From the NCBI GenBank assembly GCA_017387685.1, contig JAFOEU010000087.1:1-35435 (forward strand): a stretch of DNA of 35,435 nt, in the 5' to 3' direction. Within the stretch, counting starts at the first letter, position 1. Each line of letters starts with the position of its first letter. Made by a program: the position numbers and the translations under genes. Of this stretch, positions 8,449 to 15,950 are shown in pieces. This stretch comes from Clostridia bacterium. GTDB taxonomy: Bacteria; Bacillota; Clostridia; Oscillospirales; CAG-272. A model generated the notes under the pieces. The model made no database searches and was not told the DNA's origin. It saw only the letters and a list, made by a program, of their open reading frames with translations.

Positions 8449-9447
8449 TCATTCCCTTACCTCGGGATCTATATTCGCATCGAGTATGATTCCGCTGACA
8501 TTAGCTACCCTTACGTCAATTATTCCCGCCGTAAGACAAGCATCACCGTTTTCCTCAATCATTTTTGAAACCGTTGCAAACTTCAACTCCATATCATTAG
8601 GTGATCCCCAAAGGACTCGGAACTTTCCGTCGACTGAAGCGACTATATCAAACTTCTTGTCAAAATAGATCCTTCCTACTCTTCCGTTGAGATCGGATTT
8701 ATTAAGCAATCTGAAGAATTCGGCAATGTAATCAATGCTCGTTCCCTCCAGCACCAGCTCTTCACCGACAACTGCCTTCGATATTCGAGGTAGCTCAACG
8801 AAAGGAAGCCCGTATAGCACCGACTCGTCATCGGTTCTCTCGAGAACTATCATAGATGACGTCAGGATGTATTTTTCACCTTCTATCTCTGAATAAAAGG
8901 CAGGAGTTTCATCAACCAGATCGAAAACTATTACGTTTGGTAATTCAAAGCTTATCTCGCAGCTTTGAACGTACGGCAGATTGTTCAATACTGCCGCCTC
9001 GGCTTGACCGGATTTAAGCAATGGTAAGCCCGCGCCCATATCGAGCCCCGCGGCAGAAAGCAATTCGTCTTCCGAATAAAAGGTTTCGCCCTCAACTCGG
9101 ATCTCTTCGATAACGAGGTAGGCTGAGATCAGCTTAATCGCAGGAATGACCATAAGCATCACTAAAGCCAATCCGACGCAAGCCATCAGGATTTTTGCCT
9201 TTGCCCTTCGTGCCGGATCCGACGTTGCCTCTTCAACTTTAAACTGTCTTGTCGAGGGATGAGTCAGGCTGTATGCATCTGCATTATAATTATTGTCTAT
9301 CCACTTATTGACCTTTTTCTTCGTCATTGAATATCTTCTGACGTAGGTTTTTTCTTCTCTTTTAACAAATGTAGATACATTCGAAGCTGTCCCGCCGTTA
9401 CTGCGATCATTGCGTACGATATTGTTATCAGATTTCAATTCATTCAT
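8449..9447 (-). CDS. ftsQ: Cell division protein FtsQ/DivIB
   Basis: Bitopic divisome protein that, with FtsL and FtsB/DivIC, controls septal peptidoglycan synthesis. The 332-residue form has a basic cytoplasmic region of about 83 residues, one membrane helix (about 84-112), then a POTRA domain beginning IEEIRVEGETFYSEDELL, followed by the beta domain (VIVFDLVDETPAFYSEIEGEKYILTS is split by the typical DETP motif). I chose ATG at 9447 because AAGGTG lies 9 bases before it; a GTG at 9459 in the same frame has no comparable site. It follows murG closely and is succeeded by ftsZ after 142 bases, the usual divIB position. Confidence 0.9.
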   Translation of the reverse strand: MNELKSDNNIVRNDRSNGGTASNVSTFVKREEKTYVRRYSMTKKKVNKWIDNNYNADAYSLTHPSTRQFKVEEATSDPARRAKAKILMACVGLALVMLMVIPAIKLISAYLVIEEIRVEGETFYSEDELLSAAGLDMGAGLPLLKSGQAEAAVLNNLPYVQSCEISFELPNVIVFDLVDETPAFYSEIEGEKYILTSSMIVLERTDDESVLYGLPFVELPRISKAVVGEELVLEGTSIDYIAEFFRLLNKSDLNGRVGRIYFDKKFDIVASVDGKFRVLWGSPNDMELKFATVSKMIEENGDACLTAGIIDVRVANVSGIILDANIDPEVRE

Positions 9448-9488
9448 CCGCCGAGACACCTTCTTTCTTTTTTGATTTTTATAATCTT

Positions 9489-10604
9489 TTATTTTTCACC
9501 CTTTGCAAGTCTCATCAGCTCATCAAAGATCAGCTTATCAGAATCAAGGGGAGCAAACCCGGCAATGGATTTTTCCATGGATTCTCGGATTTTGGAATTC
9601 TCAAGCAACTCGGCAACCGTCTTGCATATTTTGCCATCAACAAGCTCGGGCTCGCGTATCATATAAGCGCCTCCGATATCCGCAAGAGCCTTTGCATTCT
9701 TTGTTTGCTGATCGTCGGTGACGTTCGGCGAGGGAATAAGTATAGCAGCCTTTCTCTGACGAGCAAGCTCTGAGATAGTTATCGCACCTGCGCGACTGAT
9801 TATCAGATCTGCAGCTGCCATGCGAAGCGGCATATCGTAAATATATTGAAACAGCTCAATATTTTCATATTCATCGAGCTTTGCCTCAAGGAAGCGTTTT
9901 TTTACCGATTCATAATGGTCGCCACCGGTTGCATGGGTATAACGGACATCCTTATGAGAGCTTACGTAATCGCGCATAAGCTCAAGCGCCATATCGTTCA
10001 TCGCAGCCGCGCCAAGGCTTCCGCCGAATGAAACGATGTATTTGCAATCCCTGCTGATGCCAAGTCTATCGCGCGCCTCGTCGCGACTGATATTTCCGAA
10101 CTGACCGAGCATCGGACAGCCAACCTGCATGACCTTACCGCTTTTACCGAGCATCTCAGCACTTACGGCAAAATTGGTGAAAATTCTGTCAACGTACGGA
10201 ACAAGCTTTCTCACCGCAAGACCGGGAACTGCATTTGACTCGTGAACTGCAGTAGGGATATTCATTCTCGACGCCGCAACAAGTATCGGCCAGCTTACGT
10301 AGCCACCGGTACCTACAACGAGGTCGGGTTTGAATTCCTTGATAATCTTTTTTGCCTTTACCGGCGAAATTGCTGCAAGCCAAAGAGATCTTATATTATA
10401 TAATGAAAGCGAACGTCTGATTCCGCGAACGTCGACGTGATAGAGCTTATATCCCGCTTTCGGAACAAGCTCGTTTTCAAGTCCGCGAATCGTGCCTACA
10501 AAGGCAATCTCCGCATCGGGTATGTTTTCTTTAATTGTGTTTGCTATGGCGAGTGCGGGATTGACATGACCGCCTGTTCCGCCGCCTGTAACGAGAACCC
10601 TCAT
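9489..10604 (-). CDS. murG: UDP-GlcNAc:lipid I N-acetylglucosaminyltransferase MurG
   Basis: Transfers GlcNAc from UDP-GlcNAc to undecaprenyl-pyrophosphoryl-MurNAc-pentapeptide (lipid I), giving lipid II at the inner membrane face. The 371-residue GT28/GT-B protein shows TGGGTGGHVNPALAIA at the N terminus (H13 near the catalytic region), HESNAVPGLA, the SFGGSLGAAAMN loop, and the UDP-GlcNAc site ISRAGAITISELA followed by IPSPNVTDDQQ. Length is normal. It sits 18 bases after ftsW in the cell-wall cluster and feeds lipid II to FtsW and the PBP encoded just upstream. Confidence 0.97.
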   Translation of the reverse strand: MRVLVTGGGTGGHVNPALAIANTIKENIPDAEIAFVGTIRGLENELVPKAGYKLYHVDVRGIRRSLSLYNIRSLWLAAISPVKAKKIIKEFKPDLVVGTGGYVSWPILVAASRMNIPTAVHESNAVPGLAVRKLVPYVDRIFTNFAVSAEMLGKSGKVMQVGCPMLGQFGNISRDEARDRLGISRDCKYIVSFGGSLGAAAMNDMALELMRDYVSSHKDVRYTHATGGDHYESVKKRFLEAKLDEYENIELFQYIYDMPLRMAAADLIISRAGAITISELARQRKAAILIPSPNVTDDQQTKNAKALADIGGAYMIREPELVDGKICKTVAELLENSKIRESMEKSIAGFAPLDSDKLIFDELMRLAKGEK

Positions 10605-10622
10605 AAACGGGCTCCTTTCGTG

Positions 10623-11879
10623 TTATTGTTTTTGTGTACAGAATCTTGAGAGTCCGAGTATGATACCCATATCAATCATCTGCGAAATCGTAGCACTTCC
10701 TCCGCTCGAAAAGAATGGAAGCGAAATGCCCGTATTGGGAAGCACACCGCTTACAACACCGACGTTAAGAATAACGTGTATCGCAAGCTTGAAGCTAAGC
10801 CCGAGTATAACAAGTGAAATATATTTATCAGGTGCGCGAAGACCGAGAATAACTCCTCTGACTACCAACGCTAAAAATAGCAGTATAATTGCAGTTGCGC
10901 CGAAGAAGCCGAGTTCTTCGCATACTATCGTGAATACAAAATCGTTCTGAGGCTGCGAAACGTAGCCGTATTTAAGGCTTGATTCTCCAATTCCGACTCC
11001 GAACAAACCGCCCGTGCCTATCGCATACAGGCCCTGAGTGGATTGCCAGTTTTCAACAAGATTATCGCTGCCTTTATCCAGAAAGCTGTTTATTCGCTTC
11101 ATTGCGTATTCGGAATTTTTTATCAGTATCCAAACTAAAGGAACAAACGGCACCAAAGCGGCAAACCATCCGAAATATGTTCCGCCGATAAAAAGCATAC
11201 CAACACCGATCGCAGCAGTAATAATGATTCCCGAAAAATGATGCTCAAAGAATATGAGCACACACACAAGCAGGAAGATACAGGAGGGTGCGATCAATCC
11301 GTGAAACAATGAGTATCTGTTGAAGCCTGAGTTTACCGATTCATCATATCGGGTAAGATAAAGTGACATAACGAGGATCACGCCCGTTTTAGCCAGCTCT
11401 GAGGGTTGGAGCGTAAAAAATTTGAAATCGAGCCATCTTTTGGCTCCACCGCCCTCGACGCCTATCAGCAGAACGAGGATGAGAAGTAAGATCGAGCCAA
11501 TATAAAACAATACGGAAAACACGCGCATCCATCTGGGATGAGAGGCGAGATAGAAGATTGCCGCGGCAACGATGCCTACCGAAAGGTGCTTAAGATGATT
11601 TAGTACAAAATGAAAGCCTGAGCCGTACGCCTCGGATGCATACGCCGCGCCTGCACTGAAGGAAAGCACTGTACCGAGGGATATCAGCAGTACGCAAAGA
11701 ACGGTAAAGAACATATCCGGACGGCTTTGAACCATTTTGAGCGCTACCTCATCACTCTCGAACAAGCTCTTATCCTTTCTCTCACGAAGAAAGAGGAGTG
11801 AACGTCTATTTGCCCTACGGCGCTTTTCCTGCTCGCCGCTTATTTCGACGGCGTATTTTCTTTTATTAAACCGTCCCAT
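10623..11879 (-). CDS. ftsW: SEDS peptidoglycan polymerase FtsW/SpoVE
   Basis: Multi-pass membrane glycosyltransferase of the SEDS family that polymerises lipid II at the septum with a class B PBP partner. The 418-residue protein has a basic cytoplasmic N terminus of about 50 residues, then roughly ten hydrophobic segments. Family marks include KRWLDFKFFTLQPSELAK, the ENWQSTQGLYAIGTGGLFGVGIG loop (given here in part as STQGLYAIGTGG) and the C-terminal GISLPFFSSGGSATISQM. GGAGG at the expected distance supports the ATG. Its partner is most likely the transpeptidase at 15951-18230 in the same cluster. In B. subtilis, murD lies between mraY and this gene; here only a 52-base spacer does. Confidence 0.95.
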   Translation of the reverse strand: MGRFNKRKYAVEISGEQEKRRRANRRSLLFLRERKDKSLFESDEVALKMVQSRPDMFFTVLCVLLISLGTVLSFSAGAAYASEAYGSGFHFVLNHLKHLSVGIVAAAIFYLASHPRWMRVFSVLFYIGSILLLILVLLIGVEGGGAKRWLDFKFFTLQPSELAKTGVILVMSLYLTRYDESVNSGFNRYSLFHGLIAPSCIFLLVCVLIFFEHHFSGIIITAAIGVGMLFIGGTYFGWFAALVPFVPLVWILIKNSEYAMKRINSFLDKGSDNLVENWQSTQGLYAIGTGGLFGVGIGESSLKYGYVSQPQNDFVFTIVCEELGFFGATAIILLFLALVVRGVILGLRAPDKYISLVILGLSFKLAIHVILNVGVVSGVLPNTGISLPFFSSGGSATISQMIDMGIILGLSRFCTQKQ

Positions 11880-11895
11880 ACGGCAGCCTCCTATC

Positions 11896-11920
11896 CGAAA
11901 CGGCGCGGGGCACGGTTTCG
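11896..11920 (-). other. Hairpin in the mraY-ftsW spacer
   Basis: CGAAAC at 11896-11901 and GTTTCG at 11915-11920 pair around a GC-rich centre that adds further pairs. There is no T-run after it on the minus strand, so it is not a standard terminator. It lies just before the ftsW ribosome site (GGAGG) and could influence mRNA stability or ftsW translation; this is inference. Confidence 0.4.
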
Positions 11921-11931
11921 CTGATTATTTG

Positions 11932-12927
11932 TTAAAGACCGAAATATGCAAGAACACACGCGATGGCAGTAATGAGTGTAAATACGCCAACGACCTTGAC
12001 CTCACTCCAACCGCATTTTTCAAAGTGGTGGTGAATCGGTGCCATCTTGAAGATGCGTTTTCCGTGTGTCAGCTTGAAGTAGCCTACCTGAAGAATTACC
12101 GACAGGACTTCGATGAGATAAATGATGCCTGCCACAAGGATTATCAGCGGTTCGTCGGCAAGGAATGCCATACCAACTGCCGCGCCGCCGAGATAAAGGG
12201 AACCGGTATCCCCCATAAATATCTTTGCGGGATAGAAATTATACATAAGGAATCCGACCGTACCGCCGATAACGGTTGCAGGGAGGATTGCAAGCTCAGG
12301 CTTAAGTGCGGTAAACGCCACAACGGCAAAGAATGCGCCGATAACCGCAGTAACGCTTGAGCAAAGACCGTCGATTCCGTCGGTAAGGTTGACGGAGTTG
12401 ACCATTCCCGCGATAAAGAGCACCGCAAAGAAGTAGTAGAAAATGCCAAGCTCAAGCTCGATATCAAAGTAAGGAATCTCAAGAGCGGTATCAATAAATC
12501 CGCAAGCAGACATTGCCCAAAGATAAGCAACCGCAACGAGGATTTGAAGAACAAGCTTCTGCCACGCGAGGAATCCTTGATTCTGCTTTTTGATAAGCTT
12601 GGTGTAATCGTCGAAGAAACCGATAAGACCGTTAAGGAGCGCGAGTGTGAATGTAAGCCATACACCGAGTAGCTCCCGAGCTCTGCCGAGATAAGCATAA
12701 ACTCCCGTAACTACAGCAAGTCCGACAGCGGCGGCGATAATAAATCCGAGTCCGCCCATAATCGGAGTTCCCTCCTTACCCTTGTGCCAACGAGGACCTA
12801 TATCATAGATCTTTTGACCTATCTTTCGGCTTTTAAGCACGGGTATGAGCTTGCGCAGAATAAGCCACGTAAGCAGGAATACTCCAAGAGTCAATGGAAA
12901 AAATTCTGTCAGCATCCGTTCCTTCAT
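11932..12927 (-). CDS. mraY: Phospho-N-acetylmuramoyl-pentapeptide transferase MraY
   Basis: Integral membrane enzyme that transfers phospho-MurNAc-pentapeptide from the UDP nucleotide to undecaprenyl phosphate, making lipid I. The 331-residue protein shows about ten membrane segments and the conserved cytoplasmic motifs: GTPIMGGLGF, FFDDYTKL with the DD pair, NLTDGIDGL, NFYPAKIFMGDTGSL, and the histidine motif APIHHHFE near the C terminus. AAGGAA lies 6 bases before the ATG at 12927; an in-frame ATG at 12915 is an alternative. It follows murF by 26 bases in the pathway-ordered cluster. Confidence 0.97.
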   Translation of the reverse strand: MKERMLTEFFPLTLGVFLLTWLILRKLIPVLKSRKIGQKIYDIGPRWHKGKEGTPIMGGLGFIIAAAVGLAVVTGVYAYLGRARELLGVWLTFTLALLNGLIGFFDDYTKLIKKQNQGFLAWQKLVLQILVAVAYLWAMSACGFIDTALEIPYFDIELELGIFYYFFAVLFIAGMVNSVNLTDGIDGLCSSVTAVIGAFFAVVAFTALKPELAILPATVIGGTVGFLMYNFYPAKIFMGDTGSLYLGGAAVGMAFLADEPLIILVAGIIYLIEVLSVILQVGYFKLTHGKRIFKMAPIHHHFEKCGWSEVKVVGVFTLITAIACVLAYFGL

Positions 12928-12953
12928 AACAAATTCCTTTTCTTAAATCAAAA

Positions 12954-14360
12954 TTAAAGTAGATTTTTAAGCTCTGCCGCAACTCTTTCTGCAGCAATCA
13001 ATCGGCTGGCCTTGAGGATAAGCGTATCGCCCGCTTCAAGGATAGCCGCAAGCGCACGCGCGGGCGCCGTTGCATCGCTTCTGTCGGGGAATCTGCAAAC
13101 GAGATCATCGCCCTTAACCGAAGCAAAGCCGTCAGCAATCTTCTCTGCTCTCTCGCCAAAGCTGACGAGTCTGTCGATGCCCGCCTCGGCAAAATACTTA
13201 CCTACAGCGAAGTGAAGATCAGCTGAAGATGAGCCAAGCTCAAGCATATCTCCGAGAAGTGCGACCGTTTTACCGTTTCTGCGCGAAGCAACCGAGGTCA
13301 GAACCGCAGCAGCAGCTCGCATTGATTCGGGGCTCGCGTTATAGCAGTCGGAAATAATTCTAACGCCGCCGATGTCCGTCATCTGCTGGCGCAGACCTAC
13401 AGATCTGTATGCCAGAATGCCGCGTCTGATGCGTTCCTCATCTATACCCAGCATAATTCCAACGGCAATTCCCGCCAAAGCTGCCGCGACGTTATGCTTA
13501 CCTATCGCGGGGATTTCAAGATCGTAAAGATGATTTCCGAGGCAGGATGCATCAAAGGTCATTCCACCTTCATCGGATGATATATTATAAGCGTAATAAT
13601 CAATATTTTCTACGTCAGTCGAGAAATAGCTTACGCGAGGATCGCTCTTGCCCTCATCTGCCAGCAACGGCTCATTGCCGCAAAGGAGCAAATGACCGTT
13701 CTCAGCAAGTGAACTCTTGATCTCCAGCTTTGCCTTTGCGATATTCTCACGCGATCCGAGAAGCTCCATATGCGCCGTACCGATCGTTGTGATAACTCCG
13801 ATTTCGGGAGTTGCAATATCGGATAAGAGCTTTATCTCGCCGGGACCCGTCATTCCCATCTCAAGAACTGCGAAATCAGCATCCTCGGGGAGTGTCAGTA
13901 GCGACATAGGGAGTCCTATCGTGCTGTTGAAGTTTCCTTCAGTCTTCCAGACCTTACCCGCAGTTGCGAGCACGGATGCGATAAACTCCTTCGTCGTAGT
14001 CTTGCCCACGCTTCCGGTAACGCCAACTCTTCTTGCACGGCAGTTTTTCGAATAATTTGCGCCGAGTCTGCCGAGAGCCTTTACCGTATCATCCACAAGT
14101 ATGATAGGAAGATCTCCCGCCCCCTCGGGAATACGGCTGCAAAGTGCGCAAACAGCACCTGCTTTTTTTACTTGTTCAATGAAAATATGTCCATCAACGC
14201 GTTCACCGACGATTGCGATAAACATCGCGCCAATTTCCGTCTCTCGGGAGTCGGTGCAAACGCTTGTTACAGTCCGGTCTCCGTCTCCAATGAGTCTGCC
14301 ACCGCAGAGATCAGCGATTTCTTTAATTGTCGGTATATTATTAGCAAATCTAACCTTCAT
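12954..14360 (-). CDS. murF: UDP-MurNAc-tripeptide:D-Ala-D-Ala ligase MurF
   Basis: Cytoplasmic ATP-dependent Mur ligase that adds D-alanyl-D-alanine to UDP-MurNAc-tripeptide, giving the pentapeptide used by MraY. The 468-residue protein has an N-terminal UDP-binding domain, the ATP loop GVTGSVGKTTTKEF at about 113-126, EMGMTGPGEIKLLSDIATP, GTAHMELLGSRENIAKAK, and the C-terminal DCYNASPESMRAA. It starts inside the last codons of murE (11-base overlap), so the two ligases are probably translated together. Length is normal for the family. Confidence 0.96.
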   Translation of the reverse strand: MKVRFANNIPTIKEIADLCGGRLIGDGDRTVTSVCTDSRETEIGAMFIAIVGERVDGHIFIEQVKKAGAVCALCSRIPEGAGDLPIILVDDTVKALGRLGANYSKNCRARRVGVTGSVGKTTTKEFIASVLATAGKVWKTEGNFNSTIGLPMSLLTLPEDADFAVLEMGMTGPGEIKLLSDIATPEIGVITTIGTAHMELLGSRENIAKAKLEIKSSLAENGHLLLCGNEPLLADEGKSDPRVSYFSTDVENIDYYAYNISSDEGGMTFDASCLGNHLYDLEIPAIGKHNVAAALAGIAVGIMLGIDEERIRRGILAYRSVGLRQQMTDIGGVRIISDCYNASPESMRAAAAVLTSVASRRNGKTVALLGDMLELGSSSADLHFAVGKYFAEAGIDRLVSFGERAEKIADGFASVKGDDLVCRFPDRSDATAPARALAAILEAGDTLILKASRLIAAERVAAELKNLL

Positions 14361-15885
14361 TTTCGTTTTCTTCCTTCATTTGCAGATCGACTCTTTGGAC
14401 CAGTCTTTTAAGCGACTCCTCAACTATTTCTGACTCATCGAAATCCCGTCTGCCTTGAGGTCCTATCTCGTATTTCTCGTGTCCTTTGCCGCAGAGGAGG
14501 ACTACGTCGCCGCCTCCGGCAACCTCGATAGCGTATCTGATCGCCTCTCTTCTCGACGGGATAACGGCGTGTGAAGAACGTGGATCAAGACCGCAGAGTA
14601 TCTCTCCTATTATATTCTCGGGCAATTCACTTCTGCTGTTGTCCGAGGTAACAATGCATAAATCAGCCAACCGGGATGCGATTGCTCCCATCTGTGGGCG
14701 TTTTAATCGGTCGCGGTCTCCTCCGCAACCAAAAACCAGAATGATCCTACCGCCCTCAGAGGTAAGCCCACGAACAGCTTCAAGAATCCTCTCAAGCGCG
14801 TCAGGCGTATGTGCATAATCGATATATATCGACGCCGCGTACCCGGACGGTGTTAAAATGCGCTTAAGTCTGCCCGGCGCACCGCCGAAGCCCGTCAGCG
14901 CCTCGGAAGCAATTCTTCCGCTTATTCCCAGATTATGAGAGACCGCAAGTGCCGCGAGAGTGTTATCTACGTTAAACCTCCCCGCCATTGGGCAGCGGAT
15001 CTCACGAAGTATATTCTTTGCGCTGAGAGTATAAACTATTCCGCCAACGCCGCAAAGCTTGATCTCCTCTGCCTTATAGTCAGCCCCTCGCCTGCCCTGC
15101 GCGGAAAAATATACGATTCTCGCATTTGAGCCGATAGCCGTTGCATACGAGCGATATCTCTCGGCATACGAATCATCATAATTGATAAACGCGGTCTTGC
15201 ATTTTTCAAGAAGAGATGCCTTGGCAAGGAAATAATTTTCCATACTGCCGTGAAAATCAAGATGTTCGGGAGTAAGATTGGTGAACACAGCAGCCTCAAA
15301 GCTCAGCGGAGCAAGTCTTCCGAGCGCCAACGCTTGTGAGCTTGCCTCAATAAAGACGTATTCGGCGCCATCGTCACGCATTTGTGAGAGAACTCGATAA
15401 AGCGTGTCAGGCTCAGGCGTGGTCAACGAGTCCGTTTGCAAAAGCCTTTTTGGGGTTCTGCAATAGACGGTTCCGATTATTCCGCACTTATGAAAATCGG
15501 CTGAAAAAATCGCGTCAAGCAGAAAACTGACCGTCGTTTTTCCGTTCGTTCCCGTAACCGCAACGAGCTTCATTTCTTTCGCCGGGTGACGGTACCACGC
15601 ATCCCACAGCCACGCAAGCGCGGCTGCGGTGTCGTGTGTGTATATAACGGTGACTCCGCTCGGCAGATCGCTCAGTTCATTCTCTGCAAGTATCGCCACA
15701 GCACCCTTTGCCGTTGCAACTCCCGCATAGGAATGCCCGTCGTGATTGCGACCTCGAATGCACACGAACAGCGAATTTTCAACTGCCGAGCGCGAGTCTG
15801 ATGATATCGTTGATATTTCAATGTTCTCGTCCCCTGTGGCACGATAAAAAATGCCCGAGGACTTTAAAAGCTCTTTAAGCAGCAT
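14350..15885 (-). CDS. murE: UDP-MurNAc-tripeptide synthetase MurE
   Basis: Mur ligase that adds the third residue of the stem peptide to UDP-MurNAc-L-Ala-D-Glu. The 511-residue protein has the ATP loop AVTGTNGKTTVSFLL, TPEPDTLYR, FTNLTPEHLDFHGSMENYF with the carbamylated-lysine region after it, and HTPDALERILEAV. The amino-acid pocket reads SDNSRSELP, where meso-diaminopimelate enzymes usually have DNPR; the Asn and Arg are kept, so meso-DAP is the likely substrate. I placed the start at ATG 15885 because GGAGG precedes it by 6 bases; an in-frame upstream start at 15918 lacks one. Its 3' end overlaps murF. Confidence 0.95.
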   Translation of the reverse strand: MLLKELLKSSGIFYRATGDENIEISTISSDSRSAVENSLFVCIRGRNHDGHSYAGVATAKGAVAILAENELSDLPSGVTVIYTHDTAAALAWLWDAWYRHPAKEMKLVAVTGTNGKTTVSFLLDAIFSADFHKCGIIGTVYCRTPKRLLQTDSLTTPEPDTLYRVLSQMRDDGAEYVFIEASSQALALGRLAPLSFEAAVFTNLTPEHLDFHGSMENYFLAKASLLEKCKTAFINYDDSYAERYRSYATAIGSNARIVYFSAQGRRGADYKAEEIKLCGVGGIVYTLSAKNILREIRCPMAGRFNVDNTLAALAVSHNLGISGRIASEALTGFGGAPGRLKRILTPSGYAASIYIDYAHTPDALERILEAVRGLTSEGGRIILVFGCGGDRDRLKRPQMGAIASRLADLCIVTSDNSRSELPENIIGEILCGLDPRSSHAVIPSRREAIRYAIEVAGGGDVVLLCGKGHEKYEIGPQGRRDFDESEIVEESLKRLVQRVDLQMKEENENEG

Positions 15886-15950
15886 GGATATCCTCCGAAT
15901 GATTTTCTGTTTAATCATCCGTGAGCTTTTACATCCGATGCTTTTATTAT

